Both the position numbers and the translations under genes were made by a program. A stretch of DNA of 64,000 nt. It comes from Cytophaga sp051961495 (GTDB taxonomy: Bacteria > Bacteroidota > Bacteroidia > Cytophagales > Cytophagaceae). The stretch spans positions 1-64,000 of the forward strand of contig NZ_JBQCDF010000005.1 of assembly GCF_051961495.1 (NCBI RefSeq), read 5' to 3'. Below are positions 26,410 through 35,279 of this stretch, one piece after another; positions within the stretch are counted from its first letter, which is position 1, and every line of letters begins with the position of its first letter. Below the pieces are notes generated by a model, which worked only from the letters and a program-made list of their open reading frames with translations, had not been told where the DNA came from and made no database searches.

Positions 26410-27795
26410 CTATTTCTTTATAATCTTCTGGCTATACAGCCTTCCTTCATTTTCAACAAAAAGAAAATACACACCTGTACTAAGCGATGATAACCCGGAA
26501 AGATCCAGCTGCTGGTTTGAAGAGGAAACAGCAGCTTCGCATGTATACAATTCAACACCCAAAGAGAATACGATGCGTAGGTGTGAATTACCCGGCAGGA
26601 GATTTGAAGTATTGAGCGAAATAGAATTTTCAAAAGGGTTTGGAGCAACCATTAAGTTTTCGCTGATTGCCTGTGAAGATTTTACAGCAAGAATAGTTTG
26701 TATGCTGCTGCAGTCATCATCGGTATTTGACTGTTTAATATATTCTATGTTTCTGTAAAATCTGTCATCGTAGTTTGGAGCACCATTATAATAGTATTGA
26801 CTCAGGCCTAATCCACGGGTAAAGGTGTATGAAGGAAATCCTTCAAAAACTACATCCGGTACAATATATAAGCCACCTCTATATGCCTCGTATGCAAAGA
26901 GCATTGTGGTATTTTTATTTGTGGGAAGCGATAATAGCCCAATGTAAGGGAAATCACCTGTTACAGAAAAAGCAGTAACGGTCAATGTACAATGCGTTTG
27001 AGTCATTGAATAGACGCCGTTGTCAATAGCATTAACATGGCATTTGCTGAGTTGATAACGAATGGTATCACCATCAGCAGAAACCGTTTTTGTAAGCACT
27101 TTATAAATATCATAATCCAAACGATCTGTTGGTGGCCCCGGACTATGAGGACTATAGATCAACATATCTCCGGCATCGTAATCGAAGTATTCAAAGAAAT
27201 CCAGTTTATTGTCGCCAATGTGTGTGTTAAAAATATAATTCAGACTGAAGTTATTATGCTTATAGAAGGAATCGTCGAAAAAAGGGAATGAATATACAAA
27301 CCCAAAATTTTCGGATACTTTAATAGAGTCTTTAAAACCATTGTAGTCTTCAACAATGATTGTTTTTACATAATCTGTCTGGTTTGTTAACACGGTTTCC
27401 TGCTTGTAGTTTGCATAGGTAGCAGTATAGACAACATTATTAAGTGTGAATTTCCATTTTGTCCAAAGAGGTTGCTGAGTTTTAACAACGACTGTATCAT
27501 AATATCCATCCCTTGTTACAAGGAAAAGAAATATGCCGCTATTCTTTTTTACCATGGAACAACCCCAGAAATTATCTTTGGTTGTGTTCAGCTTGTTAAA
27601 ATAAAAGATAGAGTCACTATTAACAACAGCAGCGCTGTCTACTGTAATAACGTGTGCTGTTGTGTCAAATCCGAGTGCCCTCCGATATAAAAATTCATAA
27701 CTGAACGTATTTCTGAACGGTTGAAAATTCTGAGCAGTTGCAGCATGGGCAAGAGCAAAAAAAGCAAATACGAAAACGATGGCCGACAATCTCAT
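26410..27795 (-). CDS. Secreted protein with type A T9SS sorting domain
   Basis: The 461 residues begin with a signal peptide (cleavage near HAATAQ) and end with a type IX secretion C-terminal domain. This shows MVAPNPFENSISLNTSNL, GLSSLSTGVYFLFVENEGRL and the basic end SQKIIKK, the type A pattern (TIGR04183). The protein is therefore exported across the outer membrane and either surface-attached or released. The central part of about 350 residues is beta-rich and Tyr/Phe/Asn-rich, with no catalytic motif that I recognise. Function unknown. The gene is 34 bases upstream of the end of the LysE gene's neighbourhood and is probably its own transcript. Confidence 0.88.
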   Translation of the reverse strand: MRLSAIVFVFAFFALAHAATAQNFQPFRNTFSYEFLYRRALGFDTTAHVITVDSAAVVNSDSIFYFNKLNTTKDNFWGCSMVKKNSGIFLFLVTRDGYYDTVVVKTQQPLWTKWKFTLNNVVYTATYANYKQETVLTNQTDYVKTIIVEDYNGFKDSIKVSENFGFVYSFPFFDDSFYKHNNFSLNYIFNTHIGDNKLDFFEYFDYDAGDMLIYSPHSPGPPTDRLDYDIYKVLTKTVSADGDTIRYQLSKCHVNAIDNGVYSMTQTHCTLTVTAFSVTGDFPYIGLLSLPTNKNTTMLFAYEAYRGGLYIVPDVVFEGFPSYTFTRGLGLSQYYYNGAPNYDDRFYRNIEYIKQSNTDDDCSSIQTILAVKSSQAISENLMVAPNPFENSISLNTSNLLPGNSHLRIVFSLGVELYTCEAAVSSSNQQLDLSGLSSLSTGVYFLFVENEGRLYSQKIIKK

Positions 27796-27829
27796 AGCTA
27801 TAATAATTAAAAAATCAATTTACATAAAT

Positions 27830-28468
27830 TTATTTATAATTCTCCCACAACAGCTTCCCTGCCTGCAATACAGCGAGGCCCAGAAAAATATAACCTACTA
27901 CTTTATTCAGGATCTTTTCAGAAAATAAGGAAGGCGTATTTCCATAGAACCATTTTTTGCAATAGTAGGCATATATGAAAAGCATGGCCATGCTGCCGCT
28001 GCATACGCCTACAACAAAGGTCGTCATTAAGAGTAAATCATCTTTCATCCAGCCGGTGCTCATGAAATACGTACTGTATCCAAGCCAGAAGGTGATCTGC
28101 GTAAAATTAATTACTCCAATAAACAACCCTTGCGCATAATCATTCGAACCTTTGGGGTGTTGTTCATTTTCCGTAGGTTCTTTGTGTTTTTTGGTAAGGA
28201 AAACATACGAGAGTATGAGGAATGCCGGCACGGCAATGATTTCAATGAAGTCGGCAATGGACTTATGCGACAGAAAATACTTTGAAAAGATTACTGCGAT
28301 GAAGCAATAGAAAAATTCAATGGATACTGCGCCGGCTGCAAACCACATGGCTTTACGGAGTCCGGTTGATGTAGCGCGTTTGATGGCAAGCAGATTGAAC
28401 GTTGAAGGTGGAATAGTGCCGAGAAAGCTGACGATAAACCCGATAAAAAAATGACTGACGAAGAGCAT
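27830..28468 (-). CDS. LysE-family transporter
   Basis: Inner-membrane exporter-like protein of 212 residues with six hydrophobic segments. The N-terminus FIGFIVSFLGTIPPSTFNLL and the following AIKRATSTGLRKAMWFAAGA match the LysE/RhtB superfamily, whose members export amino acids and small metabolites. The substrate cannot be assigned; similar Bacteroidota proteins are annotated only as LysE family. It is 34 bases upstream of the T9SS gene on the same strand, so co-transcription is possible. A perfect hairpin separates it from the TPM operon upstream. Confidence 0.85.
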   Translation of the reverse strand: MLFVSHFFIGFIVSFLGTIPPSTFNLLAIKRATSTGLRKAMWFAAGAVSIEFFYCFIAVIFSKYFLSHKSIADFIEIIAVPAFLILSYVFLTKKHKEPTENEQHPKGSNDYAQGLFIGVINFTQITFWLGYSTYFMSTGWMKDDLLLMTTFVVGVCSGSMAMLFIYAYYCKKWFYGNTPSLFSEKILNKVVGYIFLGLAVLQAGKLLWENYK

Positions 28469-28489
28469 AGAGGTTTAATATTGATTTAG

Positions 28490-28529
28490 AAATACGGATG
28501 CCATCGTTAAAACGATGGCATCCGTATTT
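28490..28529 (-). terminator. 19-bp hairpin terminating the lemA-TPM operon
   Basis: The perfect stem 28490-28508 with 28511-28529 has a 2-nt loop and contains GATGCCATCG/CGATGGCATC. A-rich and T-rich ends give it the look of an intrinsic terminator on either strand. The core stem repeats that at 26281-26307. Confidence 0.8.
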
Positions 28530-28545
28530 ATGTTGTATGAGAAAT

Positions 28546-29328
28546 TTACCAGTCGCCGCCTGCGCCGCCGTCGCCGAAACCGCCGCCGCCAAAGCCACCA
28601 AAACCGCCGCCGCTGCTTCCGCCGCCACTGCCCCAGCCACCACCGCTGCCGAAGCCTCCAATGGGAGGAAACATGCCAAAGCCGCCGCCGCTGCGGTTAT
28701 AACCGCGGCCACCGCTGTTGCCTTTGTTGTTATGACGGTTCAGGAATCCGATGATGATGATTACGATAAAAATCAATAAGAATACATAAGCAGGCTTAAT
28801 TTTACCGCCTGATACATTGTCGCTCGGGTCTGCCGTATATTCATTTTTAGAATACCGGATGATGGCATCAATCGTAAAATTAATGCCGTTAAAATAATTG
28901 CTGCGTTTAAATTGAGGGATCAGTTCGGCGTCAATGATTCTTTTACAACGCATGTCAGGCAGCACACCTTCCATGCCGTAGCCAGTTGCAATAAACGCTT
29001 TGTGATTTTCTTTTGCGATGAGCAGGAGCACACCGTTCGATTTGGATTTCTTCCCGATGCCCCAATATTCTCCCAGGCGGGCGGCATAATCAGAAATATC
29101 ATAATCACCCAGATTGGTAATGATTACAACAGAGACCTCAATGGAAGTAGAGTCGTTGAATGTGCGAACCTTCTGCTCCAGCTGCGCAACCTCTGCAGGG
29201 TTAAGCATACCGGCAAAATCATTGATCAATCTCGGTGGATTGGGCGGTGGCGGAAAATCTGAGTTGTTTGCTCCGAACGTATATAGAGAAAGCAGCAGAT
29301 ATACGAACAGAAGGATGCGGCCTCTCAT
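28546..29328 (-). CDS. TPM-domain protein with Gly-rich tail (YgcG-like)
   Basis: The 260 residues comprise a signal peptide, a TPM domain (about 30-165, RLINDFAGMLNPAEVAQLE and GVLLLIAKENHKAFIATGYG), one transmembrane helix (about 180-200), and a cytoplasmic or surface tail made of Gly, Phe and Ser (GGGFGGFGGGGFGDGG) ending in GGDW. This is the YgcG/TPM_phosphatase layout. The start directly abuts the stop of the second TPM gene. LemA plus TPM proteins form a conserved envelope cluster of unclear function, sometimes linked to photosystem repair in plastids and to envelope stress in bacteria. Confidence 0.88.
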   Translation of the reverse strand: MRGRILLFVYLLLSLYTFGANNSDFPPPPNPPRLINDFAGMLNPAEVAQLEQKVRTFNDSTSIEVSVVIITNLGDYDISDYAARLGEYWGIGKKSKSNGVLLLIAKENHKAFIATGYGMEGVLPDMRCKRIIDAELIPQFKRSNYFNGINFTIDAIIRYSKNEYTADPSDNVSGGKIKPAYVFLLIFIVIIIIGFLNRHNNKGNSGGRGYNRSGGGFGMFPPIGGFGSGGGWGSGGGSSGGGFGGFGGGGFGDGGAGGDW

Positions 29329-29766
29329 TTAATTTTTATTAAAAGAAATTTCGTTTGACAATTCATTTATATCTGTCTTACTGTAAGGGAAATGTTCGCT
29401 AAGTTTCAGTCCTGCTTTTTCAATGCCTTTGCTTAAGCCAAGTGCATATTCACCTTTCTTAAAATGATCCAGTACCAGCTCTTTGATTGAATCCCAGAAA
29501 CCTGCAGGTACTTTCGCATTAATACCAGCATCACCCAGGATCGCGAACTTACGGTCGTTGATGGAAAGATAAAACAATACGCCATTTTTCAGATCCGTTT
29601 TATGCATTCCAAGCGAAGCAAAAACATCAGCAGCACGATCCATCAGTTCGTATGCACACTGGTTCTCAATGTGCACACGAATTTCTCCGGATGTGTTTTT
29701 TTCAGCCTTGTGAATGGAATCAATAATTGCAGTCTGTTCAGCAGCACTGAAAAAGGAGGTTGGCAT
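29329..29766 (-). CDS. TPM-domain protein
   Basis: A 145-residue TPM-domain protein without a signal peptide (MPTSFFSAAEQTAIIDSIHK, then SGEIRVHIENQCAY and GVLFYLSINDRKFAILGDAG). It is the second TPM paralogue in the operon, between the LemA gene (7 bases upstream) and the YgcG-like gene (directly adjacent). Probably a cytoplasmic partner of the membrane-bound paralogue; the biochemical role is not established. Confidence 0.87.
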   Translation of the reverse strand: MPTSFFSAAEQTAIIDSIHKAEKNTSGEIRVHIENQCAYELMDRAADVFASLGMHKTDLKNGVLFYLSINDRKFAILGDAGINAKVPAGFWDSIKELVLDHFKKGEYALGLSKGIEKAGLKLSEHFPYSKTDINELSNEISFNKN

Positions 29767-29773
29767 AATCTGC

Positions 29774-30352
29774 TTAGAATTTTACAGAAGGAGCTTTTTC
29801 TGCTCCCGCATCTGATTTGAAATATCCTTTTTTCTCAAAGCCAAATGAACCTGCAAGCATGTTGTTCGGGAAAGTTTTGATTGTAGTGTTGTATTCCTGT
29901 ACAGCTTCATTGAATTGTCTTCTTGCCTGTGCAATTCTGTTTTCTGTTCCGCTCAATTCAGCACGAAGATCTGAGAATCCCTGGTCTGCTTTCAGGTTCG
30001 GATAGTTTTCCGTGATTGCCATTAATTTGCTTAGTGCAGCAGTCAACTGACCTTGTGCAGCCTGGTATTTTTGAATATTTTCTTCTGTAAGCTGATCTGC
30101 CTTAACAACAACCTGTGTTGCAGAAGCACGAGCTTCTACTACTTTTGTAAGCGTTTCCTGCTCATATTTTGCATAGCCTTTAACCGTTTCAACAAGGTTT
30201 CCGATCAGGTCATTACGGCGCTGGTACTGCACATCTACCTGTGCCCAGGCTGCCTCAACATTTTCCTGCTGCTTAACCATAGTGTTGTATCCGCAGGAAC
30301 TGAATAAAGAAAGAACGATTAAATAAAGAGGAATGGATAAGAAACGTTTCAT
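29774..30352 (-). CDS. lemA: LemA-family lipoprotein
   Basis: The 192 residues start with a lipoprotein signal ending LFSSC (Cys20), followed by a helical LemA domain. This has NTMVKQQENVEAAWAQVDVQ, then YQRRNDLIGNLVETVKGYAK and the later YNTTIKTFPNNMLAGSFGF. The family forms a long helical bundle anchored in the envelope; its function is not defined. It is the first gene of lemA-TPM-TPM, a cluster repeated widely in Bacteroidota. The 233-base upstream gap holds the operon promoter and the prfA terminator. Confidence 0.93.
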   Translation of the reverse strand: MKRFLSIPLYLIVLSLFSSCGYNTMVKQQENVEAAWAQVDVQYQRRNDLIGNLVETVKGYAKYEQETLTKVVEARASATQVVVKADQLTEENIQKYQAAQGQLTAALSKLMAITENYPNLKADQGFSDLRAELSGTENRIAQARRQFNEAVQEYNTTIKTFPNNMLAGSFGFEKKGYFKSDAGAEKAPSVKF

Positions 30353-30529
30353 TGGTTTACGATAGTTAAGATGTGTTAATAGGGTTGTAAGTATCTCTTG
30401 TATAATAAAAATACAGTTAATGTATGTAAAAACATAACATTGAGATATGTATTTCAGATTGATAATAAAGCGTTATAACAATAAAAAAGGAACTGGTGGC
30501 ACTATTAAAACCTGATAAGCACAGGTTGC

Positions 30530-30566
30530 AAAATAAAAAAAGGGGCGACCATTAGCCGCCCCTTTC
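30530..30566 (-). terminator. Terminator after prfA
   Basis: The - strand hairpin AAAGGGGCG/CGCCCCTTT (arms 30557-30565 and 30539-30547) is followed by a long T-run (plus-strand A-run 30533-30541). Confidence 0.93.
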
Positions 30567-30585
30567 ACAATCTTTATTTCTATAA

Positions 30586-31659
30586 TCAGGAAGCTTCCTG
30601 TGTACTTAAACGCTGCGCGTTTTCAGCCAGTCTCAGTTCTTCAATAAAATCATCAATATTGCCATCCATCACGCCTGGCAGGTTGTGTACGGTGTAACCG
30701 ATGCGGTGATCGGTCACACGGCTCTGCGGGTAATTATAGGTTCTGATCTTATCAGAACGGTCGCCGCTGCCGATCATAGAGTTACGCTGTGCACCAAGTT
30801 CGTCCTGTTGTTTTTTTAATTCGATCTCATAAATACGGGAACGTAAAACCTTCAGGGCTTTTTCAAAGTTCTTGATCTGGGATTTTTCATCCTGGCATTG
30901 AACCACGGTACCTGATGGGATGTGCGTTAAACGGATGGCTGAATAAGTTGTGTTTACAGACTGTCCACCTGGTCCGGAAGAACAGAATGTATCTTTACGG
31001 ATATCATTCATGTTCAATTGCACATCCACTTCTTCTACTTCGGGCAGTACAGCTACAGAAGCCGCAGAAGTATGAATACGACCTTGTGTTTCTGTTGCAG
31101 GTACACGTTGTACACGGTGTACCCCGGATTCAAATTTCAATTTTCCATATACATCGTCGCCCGAAACCGCGCAAATGATCTCTTTGTAACCGCCAGATGT
31201 TCCTTCTGTTGCATCGATCAACTCCATTTTCCAACCCATGCGGTCGCAGTAACGCTGGTACATACGGAAAATATCTCCTGCAAAGATTGATGCCTCGTCA
31301 CCACCCGTACCGCCGCGGATTTCAAGGATAATGTTTTTACTGTCATTCGGATCTTTTGGTATCAGAAGTTCTTTAATAACCAATTCGATCTCGTCTTTCT
31401 GCAGGGCTAAACTTTCAAGTTCTTCTTTCGCCATTTCTCTGAAGTCAGGATCTTTTTCAACGCTAAGAACCTTTTTAGAACTGTCGATATTGGCCAGAAT
31501 ATTCTTGTATTTATTGTATACCTCAACAATCTTGTTGAGTTCTTTGTATTCTTTATTTAACGACGTATAACGCTTCATGTCCGACATGATGTTCGGATCC
31601 AGAATTGCTTCTGAAACTTCATCAAATCGAACCTTGATCGCTTCTAATTTATCAACCAT
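30586..31659 (-). CDS. prfA: Peptide chain release factor 1
   Basis: Terminates translation at UAA and UAG codons. The 357 residues include the N-terminal helical domain, the codon-recognition region (VPATETQGRIHTSAA), and the catalytic GGQ motif in SSGPGGQSVNTTYSAIRL. It is a normal full-length RF1; the RF2 hallmarks are absent. Alone in its transcript, with a terminator after it. Confidence 0.96.
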   Translation of the reverse strand: MVDKLEAIKVRFDEVSEAILDPNIMSDMKRYTSLNKEYKELNKIVEVYNKYKNILANIDSSKKVLSVEKDPDFREMAKEELESLALQKDEIELVIKELLIPKDPNDSKNIILEIRGGTGGDEASIFAGDIFRMYQRYCDRMGWKMELIDATEGTSGGYKEIICAVSGDDVYGKLKFESGVHRVQRVPATETQGRIHTSAASVAVLPEVEEVDVQLNMNDIRKDTFCSSGPGGQSVNTTYSAIRLTHIPSGTVVQCQDEKSQIKNFEKALKVLRSRIYEIELKKQQDELGAQRNSMIGSGDRSDKIRTYNYPQSRVTDHRIGYTVHNLPGVMDGNIDDFIEELRLAENAQRLSTQEAS

Positions 31660-31721
31660 GATGTGTTTTTGTAATTAAGATGCAAAGATAGAAAAAGGAA
31701 GGCAGAAAAAGGAGCGATTGG

Positions 31722-32297
31722 CTATAAGCCTTCGATCGGCTGCGTTTTTTTCATCTCAGCTACCGTTTTAAGACGGTTCAGGCTCTCCTGGAACAGGGAA
31801 CCGGCAATATTATCAATCATCAGAATAATGTAGCGGTTAGGCAGATGAAAGCCCACATCACCGTCAAGTGTAATGGTGGCACGGGCTGTAGAGTCCGATA
31901 CATGCTCAAGCTGGATGTTTCCTTTGGTATCAAAGCGGTTATTGATGAGCAGAGAAAAGGTAACATGGTCATCCATTTCATTATCGATAATTGTAATGGT
32001 ACCTTTACCTAATTTATCGCCCTGGTAGCTCATGCCGCTGCCAATCCCCTGGTTTGGTCCGAAGTAGGTTTGTTCCAGCGAATAATCCTTATTAACGTTC
32101 AAGGCAGTCCAGGAAGGCCATTTCTGCAATTTGTTCAGATATGGAAATATGGATTTATTTGATTGGTGAATGATAATCGATCTCTCAACATGATAGGACG
32201 AAGGCAATAAGACACCTACTACTACCATAACAAGAATAATGGATAGCAATAGCAACAACCCCTTTTTAAACCTATTTCCTATTATTAAAGTAGACAT
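31722..32297 (-). CDS. SRPBCC-fold membrane-anchored protein
   Basis: The 191 residues have an N-terminal transmembrane helix (GLLLLLSIILVMVVVGVLLP, about 13-32) and then a START/polyketide-cyclase-type fold (PSSYHVERSIIIHQS, NKLQKWPSWTALN). The pattern matches the SRPBCC family, which binds hydrophobic ligands in many contexts. Ligand and role are unknown. It is 62 bases upstream of prfA and on the same strand, possibly co-transcribed. Confidence 0.8.
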   Translation of the reverse strand: MSTLIIGNRFKKGLLLLLSIILVMVVVGVLLPSSYHVERSIIIHQSNKSIFPYLNKLQKWPSWTALNVNKDYSLEQTYFGPNQGIGSGMSYQGDKLGKGTITIIDNEMDDHVTFSLLINNRFDTKGNIQLEHVSDSTARATITLDGDVGFHLPNRYIILMIDNIAGSLFQESLNRLKTVAEMKKTQPIEGL

Positions 32298-32392
32298 ATT
32301 CTGTTAAAATAAAATTCAGAGTATTATACGAACGATTTAGAAATAGAGTTCGGCAATTACTATTTTTCTAAGATATTAATGCTGATAAAGAT

Positions 32393-32414
32393 AGATAAAT
32401 TATATAATTTATCT
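32393..32414. promoter_or_regulatory. Perfect 22-bp palindrome upstream of the TonB operon
   Basis: AGATAAATTAT joined directly to its reverse complement ATAATTTATCT, 155 bases before the first gene of the operon. Size and AT-richness are like binding sites of dimeric metal regulators (Fur, Zur, MntR types). The regulator is not identified, and it could instead serve the divergent SRPBCC gene. Confidence 0.45.
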
Positions 32415-32569
32415 TAGAACAACTTGCACGAATCTATAAACGCCCAGAACCTGCTATTGCATGGCTTTTAATAAAAGGCAAACAATTTTTAAATCTCGTT
32501 GAAAATCAGATTCTTTAAAAAAAGGTTTCTTGTAAATGAACTTTATTACTCCCACATTTGTAAGTGAAC

Positions 32570-32878
32570 ATGTTGAAAAGGAAAAATATATATCGGGTAT
32601 TTTTGGGCATAAGCCTGCTGCTTTTTGTGCAGCTGGTTATCCCTTTTCTGCATAATCACCACAGCGACCGCGACCTGAAACAGGGTTTCAACAAACAAAC
32701 CGAGCAGTGTATGATCTGCGCGCTGGATATTGTTCCGGCAGATTTTATTTTACCGGAACCGTTTGCTGCGCTTGTTGCATATATTATATTTTCAGTTTTA
32801 TATACCGGACTTATTTCGCAGGAAGTTATTTTTGCTGCAGAAACTTCAGGCAGAGCGCCGCCTGTAGCTCTTTCTTAA
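32570..32878 (+). CDS. Small membrane protein with His and Cys motifs
   Basis: About 102 residues from ATG 32570 (a GTG at 32564 would add two). It has an N-terminal hydrophobic helix (FLGISLLLFVQLVIPFL), directly followed by HNHHSDRD, then the pair CMIC, then a second hydrophobic segment (LVAYIIFSVLYTGLIS). Clustered His and CxxC just outside a membrane helix suggest metal handling, but no family is certain; DUF2946-like proteins are similar in style. It heads a three-gene operon with a TonB receptor (58 bases downstream) and a lipoprotein. Confidence 0.75.
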   Translation: MLKRKNIYRVFLGISLLLFVQLVIPFLHNHHSDRDLKQGFNKQTEQCMICALDIVPADFILPEPFAALVAYIIFSVLYTGLISQEVIFAAETSGRAPPVALS

Positions 32879-32936
32879 TTCTTCTTTCATCCGAAAGTCC
32901 CTTTCCTTTTAATTCAAGAAATTACTTATTCATCGC

Positions 32937-35267
32937 GTGAAGACAATTCTTCTGGCGTGGATTGTACTGTGTATTTCTATTGCAGAAATACAGGCGCAGT
33001 CTGTACGTTCATCCGCATGCGTTTATACGCTGAGCGGCATTATTCAGTATACAAATTCCGGCGAACCCGTGGAAGGTGCGTTAGTCTTCATCCAGGAGCT
33101 GAACACATATGTACTCACAAAACCTGACGGTACATTCCGCATAGATTCTTTGTGTGCGCAAAGCTACCGGCTGCATATTGATATGCTTGCCTGCAGCCAC
33201 AAAGACACTTCGGTTCTGCTGCAAAAAAACACCTTCATCCGGATCGGTTTAACACCCGTTGAGAAAGACGAAGAGATTACGATCGAGTCTCAGCACAGCG
33301 GGAACCAGCCGGAGATCAGTTCTGTAGAAGTGCTGGAAAAAGAAGAGCTGGCGAGGCTACGTGGAAACAGTCTTGGGGAAAGTTTAAAATATCTGCCTGG
33401 CGTAACAGCGCTGCAAACGGGACCTACGATCTTTAAGCCCGTTATACAAGGCATGTATGGCACACGGATTCTGATTCTGAACAATGGCATCCGCCAGGAA
33501 GGACAGCAATGGGGCAACGAGCATGCGCCGGAGGTGGACCCTTTTATTGCCAGTAAAATCTCCGTGATCAAAGGTGTGCAATCGATCCGTTACGGCTCAG
33601 ATGCCATCGGTGGTGTGGTATTGCTGGAACCTGAAGCATTGAATACGTTTCGTGGAACAAAGGCGCTCATTAATCTTGGCGGTTTCAGTAATAACCGGGC
33701 CGGTGTTGCATCAGGCATTATAGAGCATGGATTCAAGAAAATCCCCGGGCTCGCGGTGCGGGTGCAGGGAACCGTGCGGAAAGGCGGTAATACCCGTACG
33801 CCGGATTATTGGTTAAAGAACACCGGTTTTCAGGAGGCCAATTTCTCGGCTGCCGCTGCGTATCAGGCCCGCCGCTGGGGTGTGGAAACATTCTATAGTC
33901 AGTTTAATACAACGTTAGGGATCTTTACCGGTTCACATATCGGTAATGTGTCAGACCTCATAACGGCAATCAACAGCGGACAGCCGGCGGTTACTTCTGG
34001 TTTTTCCTATGCGGTTGAAAGGCCCAAACAAATTGTTAATCATGAACTGTGGAAGAATAAAGTTTATTATCGCCTGAGGCAGCACACACTGGTGCTGGAG
34101 TACGCCCGCCAGTTTAATAAACGTCAGGAGTACGACAGCCACAAGGCTTACAATCCCGGTTTGCCCGATGAACCGCAGCTGTCGTTTGAACTAACCACAC
34201 ATACTGTGCAGACGTATGCGGAACACCGGATCAGCAGCCGCATCAGAGGCACAGCGGGCATTATGTATATCAACCAGGCAAACACCTACCAGGGCCGCTA
34301 CTTCATTCCGAACTTTGCCAGCAATGCTGTTGGCGTGTATGTGACAGAAGCATATAAGCTTTCAGCAAAGACAAAAGTTGAAGCAGGTTTGCGCTATGAT
34401 TACAAATACCTCAAATCATATTATTATGAGAACAATGTATTGCAGGCTCCGGAGCGAACGTTCCAGAGTCCTACAGCAAACCTCGGCTTGCTGCACGAAT
34501 GGAGCAGCCATATAGAAACACAGGTATTGCTGGGGACTGCCTTCAGGGCGCCAAATGTCAATGAGTTATATAGCAATGGTGTTCATCATGGTGCGGCTGC
34601 ATATGAAATCGGTAATCCCGATCTGCAGCCGGAAAAGGCTGTTAATGCTGCATTTACGTTGAATTACATGTTCAAAAAATGTTTCGGGTATGTACACGCC
34701 TATGGATATTATTTCAACAATTACATTTACCTGAAACCTGTATTCCCGCCAACATTAACCATCCGCGGTGCATTCCCGACCTTTGAATACACACAGGTAA
34801 ATGCCACCTATGGCGGACTTGATGTTTCATTGAATGACAGCATTACAAAAAAAATAATTTTGTCGGCGCGTTATTCGATGGTAAGTGCATACAACCGTTC
34901 GCAGGATGAATGGCTGATTTATATTCCACCGACGCGCTTGCAATTGGGCATGAAATACCTACTGCCAGCTGTCGGAAGAATTAAAAAACCATATGTGTCT
35001 GTTGATGGTATTCTGACAGCAAAGAAAAAGAACGTGCCGGCCAATGCAGATTATATGGCGCCGCCGGCAGGTTACTTTCTTTTACAGGCGGAAGCAGGTG
35101 CATACATAACGCTTGCGAAACAGGAAATGCTGATCACACTTACGGCTCAGAATATTTTAAACACCCGTTACCGCGATTACCTGGATCGCTTCAGATATTA
35201 TGCTGATGCTGCAGGCACAAACATTATTCTGCGATTGCAGATACCATTGGATTTTACAAAACAATAA
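32937..35267 (+). CDS. TonB-dependent outer-membrane receptor
   Basis: Energy-coupled uptake channel of 776 residues. The start is GTG at 32937, giving the signal peptide MKTILLAWIVLCISIAEIQA. It has a carboxypeptidase-like beta-sandwich (YTLSGIIQYTNSGEPVEGAL), a plug domain (LGESLKYLPGVTALQTGPTI, ILILNNGIRQEGQQWG), and a 22-strand barrel ending in the aromatic-tipped IILRLQIPLDFTKQ. No SusD gene follows, so it is not a SusC-type glycan receptor. The neighbour lipoprotein and the small His/Cys protein favour a metal or metal complex as ligand (inference). Confidence 0.93.
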   Translation: MKTILLAWIVLCISIAEIQAQSVRSSACVYTLSGIIQYTNSGEPVEGALVFIQELNTYVLTKPDGTFRIDSLCAQSYRLHIDMLACSHKDTSVLLQKNTFIRIGLTPVEKDEEITIESQHSGNQPEISSVEVLEKEELARLRGNSLGESLKYLPGVTALQTGPTIFKPVIQGMYGTRILILNNGIRQEGQQWGNEHAPEVDPFIASKISVIKGVQSIRYGSDAIGGVVLLEPEALNTFRGTKALINLGGFSNNRAGVASGIIEHGFKKIPGLAVRVQGTVRKGGNTRTPDYWLKNTGFQEANFSAAAAYQARRWGVETFYSQFNTTLGIFTGSHIGNVSDLITAINSGQPAVTSGFSYAVERPKQIVNHELWKNKVYYRLRQHTLVLEYARQFNKRQEYDSHKAYNPGLPDEPQLSFELTTHTVQTYAEHRISSRIRGTAGIMYINQANTYQGRYFIPNFASNAVGVYVTEAYKLSAKTKVEAGLRYDYKYLKSYYYENNVLQAPERTFQSPTANLGLLHEWSSHIETQVLLGTAFRAPNVNELYSNGVHHGAAAYEIGNPDLQPEKAVNAAFTLNYMFKKCFGYVHAYGYYFNNYIYLKPVFPPTLTIRGAFPTFEYTQVNATYGGLDVSLNDSITKKIILSARYSMVSAYNRSQDEWLIYIPPTRLQLGMKYLLPAVGRIKKPYVSVDGILTAKKKNVPANADYMAPPAGYFLLQAEAGAYITLAKQEMLITLTAQNILNTRYRDYLDRFRYYADAAGTNIILRLQIPLDFTKQ

Positions 35268-35279
35268 AAAGATATTCTC

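Noticed and set aside
28498..28779. Ala-rich + strand ORF opposite the YgcG-like gene
   Set aside because: It is the complement of a Gly codon tract, a common artefact; the - strand gene has a clear TPM domain.
32298..32563. Possible tRNA or riboswitch in the gap before the TonB operon
   Set aside because: The AT-rich sequence has a palindrome but no cloverleaf, T-loop GTTCGA or known aptamer core.
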